Assembly (NCBI GenBank): GCA_001797815.1
Contig: MGQK01000072.1
Location: forward strand, 8,216 to 38,092
Source: Deltaproteobacteria bacterium RBG_13_61_14
GTDB lineage: Bacteria; RBG-13-61-14
Reading direction: 5' to 3'
Length of the DNA: 29,877 nucleotides
Part shown: piece by piece, positions 16,441 to 23,945 of the stretch
Position numbering within the stretch: position 1 is the stretch's first letter
How the letters are laid out: each line of letters begins with the position of its first letter
Notes under the pieces: generated by a model
The model's database searches: none
What the model was told of the DNA's origin: nothing
Seen by the model: the letters and a program-made list of their open reading frames with translations, nothing else
Translations under genes and position numbers: made by a program

Positions 16441-17094
16441 TTAGGCTCGTTTGCGGTTCCGTCGAGATGTGGGGTTGCTTTTTATCGTATCGTTTCGCAT
16501 GTTGTCGTCAATCATTTTCCCCTCTTCAAGTTCATTTAAATATACTACGAGATTGCCAGCAATTTTGTCAAAAACCATAGGCAAGAACGGTTGCAGGTCC
16601 AAAAAGGTAGGGTCCGGTTGAAGTGGTCCACCATGGTAATGCCTCATATGCTGTAAAATAACTGCCTTCTCCGATGCGGGAATTAAACTCATAGGATCCC
16701 GAGCATGGTGATCATGCAAATTTGAGAGGTGAATAAAACCGCACCCGAAGCGATAGACAGATTCTGTCCAGCCTTGTAGCTGATTGGCAAGCTCCACCAT
16801 ATCTCGGTCCGTCACCTTTTTCTGTTTGCCATTTGCGATAGTCAATCGCCAATCTTTCCCATTGATGGATGCCTCGATAAGTTGATTGCGAGTGGCTCTA
16901 TCTTCAATTGATAGCAAATAAATCGATCTGATCATCGAGTCAAGTTCTTGCCTTAAGATGGAGACAATAGGCGCATAAAGCCCTGCCGAGTATAAGAGAT
17001 GGATTGCTTGGCGGTGTTCAGCAGATCTCGAACGCACCTGTCTGCAGAAAATTCCCAAACTGTTCATGTGGCTTTTATCTTTTTTCGTTTTCAT
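16441..17094 (-). CDS. Unknown helical protein, possibly HEPN-like
   Basis: A protein of 217 residues beginning MKTKKDKSHMNSLG (a GTG two codons earlier is also possible). It is mainly helical: a charged helix (RSRSAEHRQAIHLLYSAGLY), then IVSILRQELDSMIRSIYLLS, a middle domain with DWRLTIANGKQKKVTDRDMV and RFGCGFIHLSNLHDH, and a basic tail SNPTSRRNRKR. The pairing of an early (A)xxxLYxxGLYxPxxxxLRxxLE-type helix with a later helix near FIHLS recalls HEPN-type or DUF5677-like proteins. I do not see a clear RxxxxH catalytic motif, so this is a weak guess. AT-rich composition and the repeat-bounded position suggest acquisition by transfer. Confidence 0.72.
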   Translation of the reverse strand: MKTKKDKSHMNSLGIFCRQVRSRSAEHRQAIHLLYSAGLYAPIVSILRQELDSMIRSIYLLSIEDRATRNQLIEASINGKDWRLTIANGKQKKVTDRDMVELANQLQGWTESVYRFGCGFIHLSNLHDHHARDPMSLIPASEKAVILQHMRHYHGGPLQPDPTFLDLQPFLPMVFDKIAGNLVVYLNELEEGKMIDDNMRNDTIKSNPTSRRNRKRA

Positions 17095-17100
17095 GACCAC

Positions 17101-17499
17101 AATACTATCTCAAATTCGTTGAGAGCAGGGACACCATACTGATTTTAATTTTTGGTTACCGGGCGGCCGGAAAGGCAGTAGTCAGTAGGCAGCCAGCCTG
17201 CGCGACAAAGCGCTTCGGCGGCGGCACGTAGTCGGTAGTCAGGGAAAACCGTGAAGCGTGAACCGCAAACCGTAAACCGTGAAACCTGGTGCGGGGCACT
17301 GGCGGTTGGGAACGGCCGGAATGAGGCTCGGCCGGGCATGTCGGAATTGTGGCATGGGCGCAAAGGGTTGTCAAGAGCGAAAAGAAGATGGAAAGATTTG
17401 GACCACGAAGGCACGAAGCAAGGCAAGAATAAGAGAATTCGATGATAACGGATTCCCATTCTTTAGCTTGCTCTCTTCGTGTCTTAGTGGTTAACATTT
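17101..17499. repeat. Repeat-filled gap: degenerate tandem units and a long inverted repeat
   Basis: There is no credible gene. At 17175-17255 lie GTAGTCAGTAGGCAG and GTAGTCGGTAGTCAG units. At 17247-17285 are six imperfect 7-8 base units of CCGTGAA/CCGTAAA type. GGACCACGAAGGCACGAAG (17399-17417) is inverted against CTTCGTGTCTTAGTGGTT (17476-17493), a form seen in many environmental genomes. These lie just downstream of aspS. Confidence 0.6.
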
Positions 17500-19314
17500 T
17501 TATTTATCCAGATCCAGTTTGAGGTGGAGTTCCTTGAGCTGGGCCGGGTCAATCTCGGAGGGGGCGTCGGCCATCAGGTCGGTGGCGGTCTGGGTTTTGG
17601 GGAAGGCGATGACGTCGCGGATGGATTCGCAGCCGAGGAGGAGCATGATGATGCGGTCGAGGCCGAGGGCGATGCCGCCGTGGGGGGGAGCGCCGAAGCG
17701 GAGGGCGTTCAGGAGGAATCCGAACTTGCGCTCGGCCTCTTCTTCGCCGATGCCCAGGGCCCGGAAGACCTGAGATTGCACCGGGGCCTGGTGGCTGCGG
17801 ATGCTGCCGCCGCCCAGCTCGACGCCGTTGAGCACCACGTCATAGGCCTTGGCCCGGACCGAGCCCGGGTCGGTCGCGAGCTTTTCGATATCCTCGTCGC
17901 GGGGCGCGGTAAAGGGATGGTGCATGGCGTAGAAGCGCTGGTCCTGGTCGTTCCATTCCAGGAGCGGGAAGTCCTTCACCCAGAGGAAGTCGAGCCGGTC
18001 CTGGGGGATCAGGTTCATTTTCTCGGCGACCATGCGCCGCAGCTCGGCCAGGGCCTGGTGCACGACCTTCTTCTGGTCGGCCATCATCAGGACCAGGTCG
18101 CCCGGCTCGGCTGGCATGGTCTCGCGGAGCCCGTTAAGCTGGGCCTCGGAGTAATATTTCACCGCCGGGCCTTGCCAGCCGGCCTCCCGCAGGCGGATCG
18201 CGGTCAGCCCCTTGGCGCCGAAGGCCTTGAGGTCGTGGGTGAGCTTGTCGGTGTCGGTGCGGCTTAAGCCGGCGCCGGCCTTGACGCAGATGCCCTTGAT
18301 CACGCCGCCTTTTTCCACGGCTTCGGTGAAGAAGCGGTATTCGCATTTTCCCAAAAGATCGGTCAGGTCATGAAGCTCAAGCCCGAAGCGGGTATCGGGC
18401 CGGTCAATGCCGTAGCGGGAGACGGCCTGGTCATAGGTCATGCGGGGGAAGGGAATGGGGAGCTCCAGCCCTTTGATCCCCTTCCAGACCAGCGCAAACA
18501 TTTTCTCGATCAGACTGTAGATATCTTCCGGCTCGACGAAGCTCATTTCCAGGTCAATCTGGGTGAACTCGGGCTGGCGGTCGGCGCGGAGGTCCTCGTC
18601 GCGCATGCAGCGCACGATCTGAAAGTAACGATCGAAGCCGGCCACCATCAGGATTTGCTTGAAGAGCTGGGGGCTTTGGGGGAGCGCGTAGAACTTGCCG
18701 GGGCTCAGCCGGCTGGGCACCAGGAAGTCGCGGGCGCCTTCGGGCGTGCTCTTGGTCAGGAAGGGGGTCTCCACTTCAATGAAGCCGTTGGCGTCGAAGT
18801 AGTGGCGGATCAGGCTGACCGCCCGGTGGCGCTTGAGGATGCGCTGCTGCATCTCGGCGCGGCGGAGGTCGAGGAACCGGTAGCGGAGCCGCACCTCCTC
18901 GGAGACATTGGCCGCGTCCGAGATCAGCGACTCCTTGACCTCGTCCGCCACCAGGAACGGCGTCACCTGGCAGGTGTTGAGCGCCTTAAGCTCGCTCACC
19001 CGCACCTCGATCTCCCCGGTCTTGCGCTCCTCCTTGACCGCCCCCTCCGGCCGGCGCTCGACCTGGCCTTTAATCGCAATTACCCACTCGTTCCGCACCT
19101 GCCTGGCCTTCGAGTAAAGCTCGGCCGAGACGCTTTTCGGGTCCACGATGGCCTGGGTCACGCCCCAGCGGTCGCGGAGGTCGAAGAACAAAAGCTCGGC
19201 ATGGTCCCGGTAGTTCTGGACCCAGCCCATCAAACACACTTCTTTGCCGATGTCGGTCGCGCGCAACTCCCCGCAATGGTGGGTGCGTTTCCAGTTACCG
19301 AGTGCGTCTAACAA
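17500..19314 (-). CDS. aspS: Aspartyl-tRNA synthetase (bacterial type, probably non-discriminating)
   Basis: A 604-residue class II synthetase that charges tRNA-Asp in the cytoplasm. An N-terminal OB-fold anticodon domain (GWVQNYRDH...FFDLRDRWG) is followed by the catalytic core with FLDLRRAEMQQRILKRH, motif 2 (RCMRDEDLRADRQPEFTQID), the bacterial GAD insertion, MHHPFTAPRDED, and motif 3 (GGIALGLDRIIMLLLG). The residue after RD is His38; His at this site (as in Pseudomonas) is linked to non-discriminating enzymes, Leu to discriminating ones (established knowledge; one position only). The start overlaps the upstream small ORF by seven bases and hisS precedes that, forming one operon. Confidence 0.96.
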   Translation of the reverse strand: MLDALGNWKRTHHCGELRATDIGKEVCLMGWVQNYRDHAELLFFDLRDRWGVTQAIVDPKSVSAELYSKARQVRNEWVIAIKGQVERRPEGAVKEERKTGEIEVRVSELKALNTCQVTPFLVADEVKESLISDAANVSEEVRLRYRFLDLRRAEMQQRILKRHRAVSLIRHYFDANGFIEVETPFLTKSTPEGARDFLVPSRLSPGKFYALPQSPQLFKQILMVAGFDRYFQIVRCMRDEDLRADRQPEFTQIDLEMSFVEPEDIYSLIEKMFALVWKGIKGLELPIPFPRMTYDQAVSRYGIDRPDTRFGLELHDLTDLLGKCEYRFFTEAVEKGGVIKGICVKAGAGLSRTDTDKLTHDLKAFGAKGLTAIRLREAGWQGPAVKYYSEAQLNGLRETMPAEPGDLVLMMADQKKVVHQALAELRRMVAEKMNLIPQDRLDFLWVKDFPLLEWNDQDQRFYAMHHPFTAPRDEDIEKLATDPGSVRAKAYDVVLNGVELGGGSIRSHQAPVQSQVFRALGIGEEEAERKFGFLLNALRFGAPPHGGIALGLDRIIMLLLGCESIRDVIAFPKTQTATDLMADAPSEIDPAQLKELHLKLDLDK

Positions 19315-19616
19315 GTTTCTTTTCCTCCAACCGCCTTCTCGCTGCGTGTTTTTCGCGTCATTTGTCCGGATGACTTAGCCCAGATCCTTCTCAGCTTATT
19401 CCAGTTCCTTCTGGCAGCCCTTTTCTCTCGCTCGTTTTGCTCGCGGAGATGAGGCTCCCATCCTAATATTCCGGCCAATTCCAATATCCTCTCGAGAATC
19501 TCGAATTTTTCCGCCGGAGTCATTTTCTCTATTCCAATATTCCAAACCTCGACGATTGGATAAAGAGGCTCATTCGCAATCCTCCATTGATGCAATTTTT
19601 CAGAATCCCAAATCAT
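19308..19616 (-). CDS. Small unknown ORF wedged between hisS and aspS
   Basis: A 102-residue charged, helical protein (MIWDSEKLHQWRIANEPLYP; MTPAEKFEILERILELAGIL; a basic KRAARRNWNKLRRIWAK tail). It overlaps the hisS stop by four bases (ATGA) and the aspS start by seven. These overlaps argue that it is translated, although its base composition is more AT-rich than both neighbours and I know no family. The basic tail might bind RNA. Alternatively it is a late insertion between two synthetase genes. Confidence 0.6.
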   Translation of the reverse strand: MIWDSEKLHQWRIANEPLYPIVEVWNIGIEKMTPAEKFEILERILELAGILGWEPHLREQNEREKRAARRNWNKLRRIWAKSSGQMTRKTRSEKAVGGKETC

Positions 19617-20860
19617 GGTAAATTTAAAATCTTCGATTCGGTTACCAGTTTCTCTTCCCCGGTCAACATTTCCTTGATCTTCACCATTTTTCTTGAAAAC
19701 TCTTCTTCACCGATAATCAAAGCTTCTGGTGCCGCTTTCGCCGCCAATTTCATCTGCGCCTTCAAGCTCTTCGGCTCTTCCTCCAAATACATCTCTACCC
19801 GTTTCCCTTGCTGGCGAAGGGCCAACAATATTTTAAGCGCCGGCTCCCGCATCTTCTCCGTATAGACGATGAAATAATCCAACCGCGCTTCTGCTTCCAC
19901 TGGCTTGGGCATCAGCAGCGCCAGCCGCTCCAGACCCAGGGCGAAGCCGATGCCCGGAACCTCCGGCCCGCCTAAATCCTTGACCAGCCCGTCGTAGCGG
20001 CCGCCGGCCGCAATCGCGTTCTGCGCGCCTAACCCGTCCTCGGCCAGATACTCAAAGGCGGTGCGGGTGTAATAGTCCAGGCCGCGCACGATCCGCGGGT
20101 TCACCCGATAAGGCGTTTCAAACAGTTTCAGGTAATTTTGCAGCCCCTGGAAATGACTCCGGCAGGCCTGGCACAGCGAATCCAGCGCCTGGGGCGCCGC
20201 GGCCGCCGCGGCCCGGCATTTCTCTTCTTTGCAGTCCAGGACCCGGAGCGGGTTCTCCTCTACCCGGCGCCGGCAGTCGGCGCAGAGTTGGTTCTCCTTC
20301 CCCCGGAGAAAAGCCACCAGCTTCTCCCGGTAGCCGGGCCGGCACTCCCGGCATCCGAGCGAGTTGATCTCCAACGCCGCGCCTTTCACCTCCAGTTTTT
20401 CAAAGAGCAGCCGGAGCATGGCCATGATCTCGGCGTCCACCGCGGGTCCGGCATAACCCAGGGCCTCGCACCCCAGTTGATAGAACTGCCGAAAACGGCC
20501 CTTTTGCGGCCGCTCGTAGCGGAACATGGGGCCCGAATAAAAGAGCTTGACCGGCCCGCCCTGGTCCAGCCCGGCCTCGAGAAAGGCCCGGACCAGCGAG
20601 GCGGTGCCTTCGGGCCGCAGGCTCAAGGAGCGCCCCTTGCGGTCGGCAAAGCTATACATCTCCTTGGCCACGATGTCCGTGCTTTCCCCGATGCTCCGGG
20701 TAAAAAGCTCCGTCGCTTCCAGCACCGGAAGCCGAACTTCCCGGAACCCGAAACATTGAAAGAGTTCCCGCGCTTCCTCCTCGATCCGCTGCCACGCCTC
20801 GCTCTCGGGCGGGAGAACGTCGCGGAAACCCTTTACCGCGGTATATCGCTTGGCCGCCAT
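19613..20860 (-). CDS. hisS: Histidyl-tRNA synthetase
   Basis: A 415-residue class II synthetase joining histidine to tRNA-His. It opens YTAVKGFRDVLPPES, has motif 2 with FRYERPQKGRFRQFYQLGCE, the histidine-binding segment RIVRGLDYYTRTAFEY, motif 3 GIGFALGLERLALL and a C-terminal anticodon domain. It carries a pattern of paired cysteines in the insertion (GCRECRPG, CADCRRR, CKEEKCR, CQACRSHF) suggesting a zinc-type site, as in several delta-proteobacterial HisRS. Length fits the family. It leads the hisS-ORF-aspS operon. Confidence 0.96.
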   Translation of the reverse strand: MAAKRYTAVKGFRDVLPPESEAWQRIEEEARELFQCFGFREVRLPVLEATELFTRSIGESTDIVAKEMYSFADRKGRSLSLRPEGTASLVRAFLEAGLDQGGPVKLFYSGPMFRYERPQKGRFRQFYQLGCEALGYAGPAVDAEIMAMLRLLFEKLEVKGAALEINSLGCRECRPGYREKLVAFLRGKENQLCADCRRRVEENPLRVLDCKEEKCRAAAAAAPQALDSLCQACRSHFQGLQNYLKLFETPYRVNPRIVRGLDYYTRTAFEYLAEDGLGAQNAIAAGGRYDGLVKDLGGPEVPGIGFALGLERLALLMPKPVEAEARLDYFIVYTEKMREPALKILLALRQQGKRVEMYLEEEPKSLKAQMKLAAKAAPEALIIGEEEFSRKMVKIKEMLTGEEKLVTESKILNLP

Positions 20861-20971
20861 TTTTTCCCCGGTAGACAGTAAGGAACCGCCCTTGCCTAGA
20901 GCCGCTTTTTCTGCTATTGCTTTATAAGCGAAATTATTATGATATCAAACCTGGCCGTGGAGGTCAATGAT

Positions 20972-21523
20972 ATGAAGAAATGGAAGGCGGGCTTTTTCGC
21001 CGGTTTGTTCCTGGCGGCCGGGCTCGCCGGAGCCAGCACGGTGATTGCGCTGGACCTGAAGGCGCTCTCCCAGCAGGCCGAGGTGATCGTGCTGGGGCGC
21101 TGCCTGGAATCCTCGGTGCGCTGGAACGCGGACCGGACCCGGATCTACACCGACTGGACCGTGGCGGTGGACCAGGCCGTGAAAGGAGCGCCGGGCAAGC
21201 AAGTCGTGGTCCGCCAGTTGGGGGGAGAACTGGACGGCAAAGGCCTGCTGGTCTCGGGCGTGGTGCGGCTCAGCGCGGGCGAGGAGGCGGTCCTGTTCCT
21301 GGGCCCGGCCCGGGAAGGGGTCCGCCGGATCCTGGGGCTGAGCCAGGGCCATTACCGGGTGCAAACCGATCCGGTAACCAGCCGCAAATGGGTCCTGCAA
21401 GCAGTAGAACCGGCGGCCCCGGCCGCCGCCGCTTCCAGCCAGACCGGCGCTTCGGCCGTTCAGGTGTCCCTGGATGAGTTCCTGGCCCAGGTGCGGAAAG
21501 CCGCGGCGGAGGCCAAGCCATGA
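20972..21523 (+). CDS. Secreted protein of unknown function, partner of the matrixin
   Basis: A 183-residue protein starting MKKWKAGFFAGLFLAAGLAG with a clear signal peptide. The mature part has a conserved-looking core (LKALSQQAEVIVLGRCLESS; YTDWTVAVDQAVKGAPGKQV; VVRQLGGELDGKGLLVSGV; GEEAVLFLGPA) that I have seen next to matrixin-type proteases, but it has no named biochemical role. The C-terminal region is Ala-rich and probably disordered. The start at 20972 has GGAGG eight bases upstream; an upstream ATG at 20939 is less likely. Its stop overlaps the protease start (ATGA), implying they are made together. It might be an inhibitor, chaperone or substrate; that is inference. Confidence 0.78.
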   Translation: MKKWKAGFFAGLFLAAGLAGASTVIALDLKALSQQAEVIVLGRCLESSVRWNADRTRIYTDWTVAVDQAVKGAPGKQVVVRQLGGELDGKGLLVSGVVRLSAGEEAVLFLGPAREGVRRILGLSQGHYRVQTDPVTSRKWVLQAVEPAAPAAAASSQTGASAVQVSLDEFLAQVRKAAAEAKP

Positions 21524-22776
21524 AGCGCCGGACCTTCGCGGCGATGATCCTGGCCGGGCTTCTGCTCTGGACCGGCGCCGCTCAGGCGTTCGTGATCTTC
21601 CGGGCCAACGACGGCCAGATGGTCAAATGGGACTGGGCCGCGGAAGGCGGCTCGCTTCCTTACCTAATCAACCCAACCAAAGACGGCGACGCCCTGGGCG
21701 GGGATGACCCGGTCACCGTGTTCCAGGACAGTTTCAGCGTCTGGCTGCCGCCTGAGGTTCCCACTACCGAGGCCAGCGTTACCTGCAGCGGCACCACCGG
21801 CATTGATACCTACGGTCTTCCCGGCGACGACTCCAACGTGCTCCTCTTTGTCAAAGACGATCCTGACCTCGCCAGCGGCGTCCTGGCTGTGACCCTGACC
21901 ATGTATGAAACCACCACCGGCCGGATCATGGAAACCGACATCGCCTTCAACGATGACTATGACTGGCGCACTGACGGCACCGCGGACGGAAAAACCACTT
22001 ATGAATTAGGCGTCGTCGCCATCCACGAGATCGGGCATTTCCTCGGGCTCGACCACAGCTTTGAGGCCAACGTCGGGGGCAGCTTTGACCCGGCCATTGC
22101 CTGCACCATGTGGCCGTATTATTTCGGCACGGAGGAAAGGAGCCTGGAAGACGACGACATTGCCGGGATCACCGCGGTTTTCCCCGATCCGGCGGCCCGG
22201 GCCGCGGCTTTCGGCGCAATCACCGGCCGGGTGACCACCTGGGACGGCCAGCCGTTGTTCGGAATCCACGTGGCGGCGATTACCGCGGCCGGCAAGATCC
22301 CCGCGGTCGGCGCCCTGAGCGCGATCACCGGCTTTTACCAGATTGACAACCTGCCTCCGGGCAGTTACTACCTTTACATTGACTCGCCAGTGATCGAAGG
22401 CAAGTTTTATCCCGCCTTTGTCGCCCCTTATTGGTCTAATTATCAGGGTGGGGCCGATCGAATCAGCTTCATTCAACTTTACCGTCACGTCGTGGCGCCT
22501 TCTGCCGCGTCTCTGAAGGACGGCGACCCGGTTTTTGACCGGGCGCAGGTGGTGAGCGTCAGCGCGGGCGCCACTGTCGCCGACATCAACTTTGTGGTCG
22601 GCTCTCCGCCGGAGATGCTGGCCTATGACTTTGACGGCAGCAGCCGGAACTGCGGCGAGCTGGCCGGGCCGGCCGATACCGGGATGGCGGGTCTTTTTCC
22701 GGCGCTCTTGCCTGCCGGCCTCGGGCTATGGCTCCGCCTGCGCCGGCGCCGGGATGCTAAAGCGGATCGGGGGTAA
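21520..22776 (+). CDS. Matrixin-family secreted metalloprotease with a CTERM-like tail
   Basis: A 418-residue extracytoplasmic zinc protease. Signal peptide MKRRTFAAMILAGLLLWTGA is followed by the catalytic domain with HEIGHFLGLDHS (HExxHxxGxxH, three zinc His and the catalytic Glu) and a Met-turn in ACTMWPYYF. Then come a carboxypeptidase-regulatory-like beta-sandwich (AITGRVTTWDGQPLFGIHVA), a Cys near the end (SSRNCGELAG) and a tail of hydrophobic helix plus RRRR (DTGMAGLFPALLPAGLGLWL, then RLRRRR). Such a tail is like CTERM sorting signals, which are usually cut or anchored by an exosortase-like or rhombosortase-type enzyme. No sorting enzyme is visible here. The gene is coupled to its upstream partner by ATGA overlap. 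Confidence 0.9.
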   Translation: MKRRTFAAMILAGLLLWTGAAQAFVIFRANDGQMVKWDWAAEGGSLPYLINPTKDGDALGGDDPVTVFQDSFSVWLPPEVPTTEASVTCSGTTGIDTYGLPGDDSNVLLFVKDDPDLASGVLAVTLTMYETTTGRIMETDIAFNDDYDWRTDGTADGKTTYELGVVAIHEIGHFLGLDHSFEANVGGSFDPAIACTMWPYYFGTEERSLEDDDIAGITAVFPDPAARAAAFGAITGRVTTWDGQPLFGIHVAAITAAGKIPAVGALSAITGFYQIDNLPPGSYYLYIDSPVIEGKFYPAFVAPYWSNYQGGADRISFIQLYRHVVAPSAASLKDGDPVFDRAQVVSVSAGATVADINFVVGSPPEMLAYDFDGSSRNCGELAGPADTGMAGLFPALLPAGLGLWLRLRRRRDAKADRG

Positions 22777-22782
22777 GAGCTC

Positions 22783-23349
22783 GTGGCCGCGATCGCGGTG
22801 GGGGTGCTGACCGCGAGCGACAAGGGCTCGCGGGGCGAGCGCAAGGACGAGAGCGGGCCTCTGATCCGGGAGCTGGTTCGGCGGATCGGGGGCGAGGTCA
22901 AGCGCTACGAAATTCTGCCCGACCAGAAAGAAGCATTGGCCGACAAACTCCGCGCCTGGGCCGACCAGGACCGCCTCGACCTGATCTTCACCACCGGCGG
23001 CACCGGCTTTTCCCCCCGCGACTTCACGCCCGAGGCCACTCTCGCCGTCTGCGACCGGCTGGCCCCGGGGATCGCGGAGGCGATCCGGGCCGAGGGGCTG
23101 AAAAAAACCCCCAGGGCCATGCTTTCGCGGGCGGTGGCCGGGATCCGCGGCCGCACCCTGATCATCAATCTTCCCGGCAGCGTCAAGGGAGTCCGCGAAT
23201 CGCTGGAAGCCATCCTGCCCGCCCTGCCCCACGCGGTCGAGGTCTTGCGCGGCGAGGCCCGGGACTGCGGGCATGAAGTCAAAGCCCAAAGCCGGCGTCA
23301 AAGCGGGCGGGCGGGTCGAGGCCGCCAGAGGAAGGGTGATCGGCCCTAG
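22783..23349 (+). CDS. mogA: Molybdopterin adenylyltransferase (MogA/MoaB), 3' end altered
   Basis: A 188-residue MogA/MoaB-fold protein starting at a GTG, seven bases after the protease stop. It contains VGVLTASDKGSRGERKDESG, the TTGGTGFSPRDFTPEAT loop that binds molybdopterin, [19 protein letters not shown] and the final helix [20 protein letters not shown]. MogA adenylates molybdopterin before molybdenum insertion. The MogA core ends near residue 166 (GEARDCGHE); about 22 further residues (VKAQSRRQSGRAGRGRQRKG...) are arginine-rich and look out of family. A near-identical copy of the last 193 bases at 27862-28054 ends with a different short tail and stop, so this gene's end was probably rearranged. 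A molybdopterin oxidoreductase lies 5 kb away. Confidence 0.9.
   Translation: MAAIAVGVLTASDKGSRGERKDESGPLIRELVRRIGGEVKRYEILPDQKEALADKLRAWADQDRLDLIFTTGGTGFSPRDFTPEATLAVCDRLAPGIAEAIRAEGLKKTPRAMLSRAVAGIRGRTLIINLPGSVKGVRESLEAILPALPHAVEVLRGEARDCGHEVKAQSRRQSGRAGRGRQRKGDRP
23083..23275. repeat. 193-bp repeat within mogA, copy 1
   Basis: Aligns without gaps to 27862-28054 in the same orientation with 10 mismatches in 193 bases (about 95%). The mismatches affect eight codons; six changes are synonymous and two alter residues (Arg to Ala, Arg to Gly). Confidence 0.93.
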
Positions 23350-23357
23350 TCACGACC

Positions 23358-23660
23358 TTGATGAAGCCGCGAATGCCGGGAAAAAGTTTGTTTGCCAATG
23401 TGGTCCTCTTCCTGGCCGCCTCCCTCCCCACCATCCTGCTCCTGGAAGGGATCGCGCGGGTGGTCCTGTGCCGGGACTTTGGGCAGGGACTGCTCATCGG
23501 CGATCCGTTGCTGGAACTGACTCCCCGCGGTCCGCGGCTTCGGCCGGACCAGCGCCTGGATTGGCCCTCGCCGCTTTCCCGCCGCACCGTCCGCTTGAAA
23601 ACCAATGCCCAAGGCTTCCGCGGGCCAGCCATCGCCCCGGAAAAGAGTCGGCCCCGCCTT
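23358..23660 (+). pseudogene. N-terminal fragment of an SGNH/GDSL-type hydrolase-like gene
   Basis: The frame encodes a membrane anchor (SLFANVVLFLAASLPTILLL) followed by YxLTP-like (ELTPRGPRLRP) and NAQGFRGP segments that precede the catalytic GDS in SGNH-hydrolase-like membrane proteins. The sequence then breaks off at PEKSRPRL, just before the catalytic block would start, and continues as unrelated sequence. It begins nine bases after mogA. It is a truncated gene and the catalytic part is missing. Confidence 0.6.
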
Positions 23661-23771
23661 TTTGCCGGGCGGGGTGTGGGTAACGCGGGGTTGGGAGAAG
23701 CAATTGGCGGAGACAGCGGAGCTGATTGGGGATCGGGGTCCGTTTCATCTTCAGCCCGCTTAACAGGGTAT

Positions 23772-23945
23772 TGAGGCAAGAAGACGATCATTTACTGGAT
23801 GAAAAAGGCGGGCGATAGGATCGCGGAGGAGGAAGAGATCGGGGCGACGCGGCGGGAATTGGCGGCGTGGGGCCAGCGGCGGAACCATCCATGGAAGGGA
23901 GCGATGGTGGCGACGATGTTTACCGGCTGGGTTTACGATTTTTTG
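23772..23945 (+). pseudogene. Fragment of a second IS110-family transposase
   Basis: The frame encodes GKKTIIYWMKKAGDRIAEEE, TRRELAAWGQ and WKGAMVATMFTGWVYDFL. This corresponds to the N-terminal RuvC-like region of IS110-type transposases (the HKKT start and the xGAMEATxFTGWIYDxL segment carrying the Glu region). It is cut on both sides: an in-frame stop lies just before GKKT and homology ends at YDFL. It is a different branch from the intact IS110 at 12745. Its 3' end runs antisense into the end of the YfhO gene. Confidence 0.68.
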
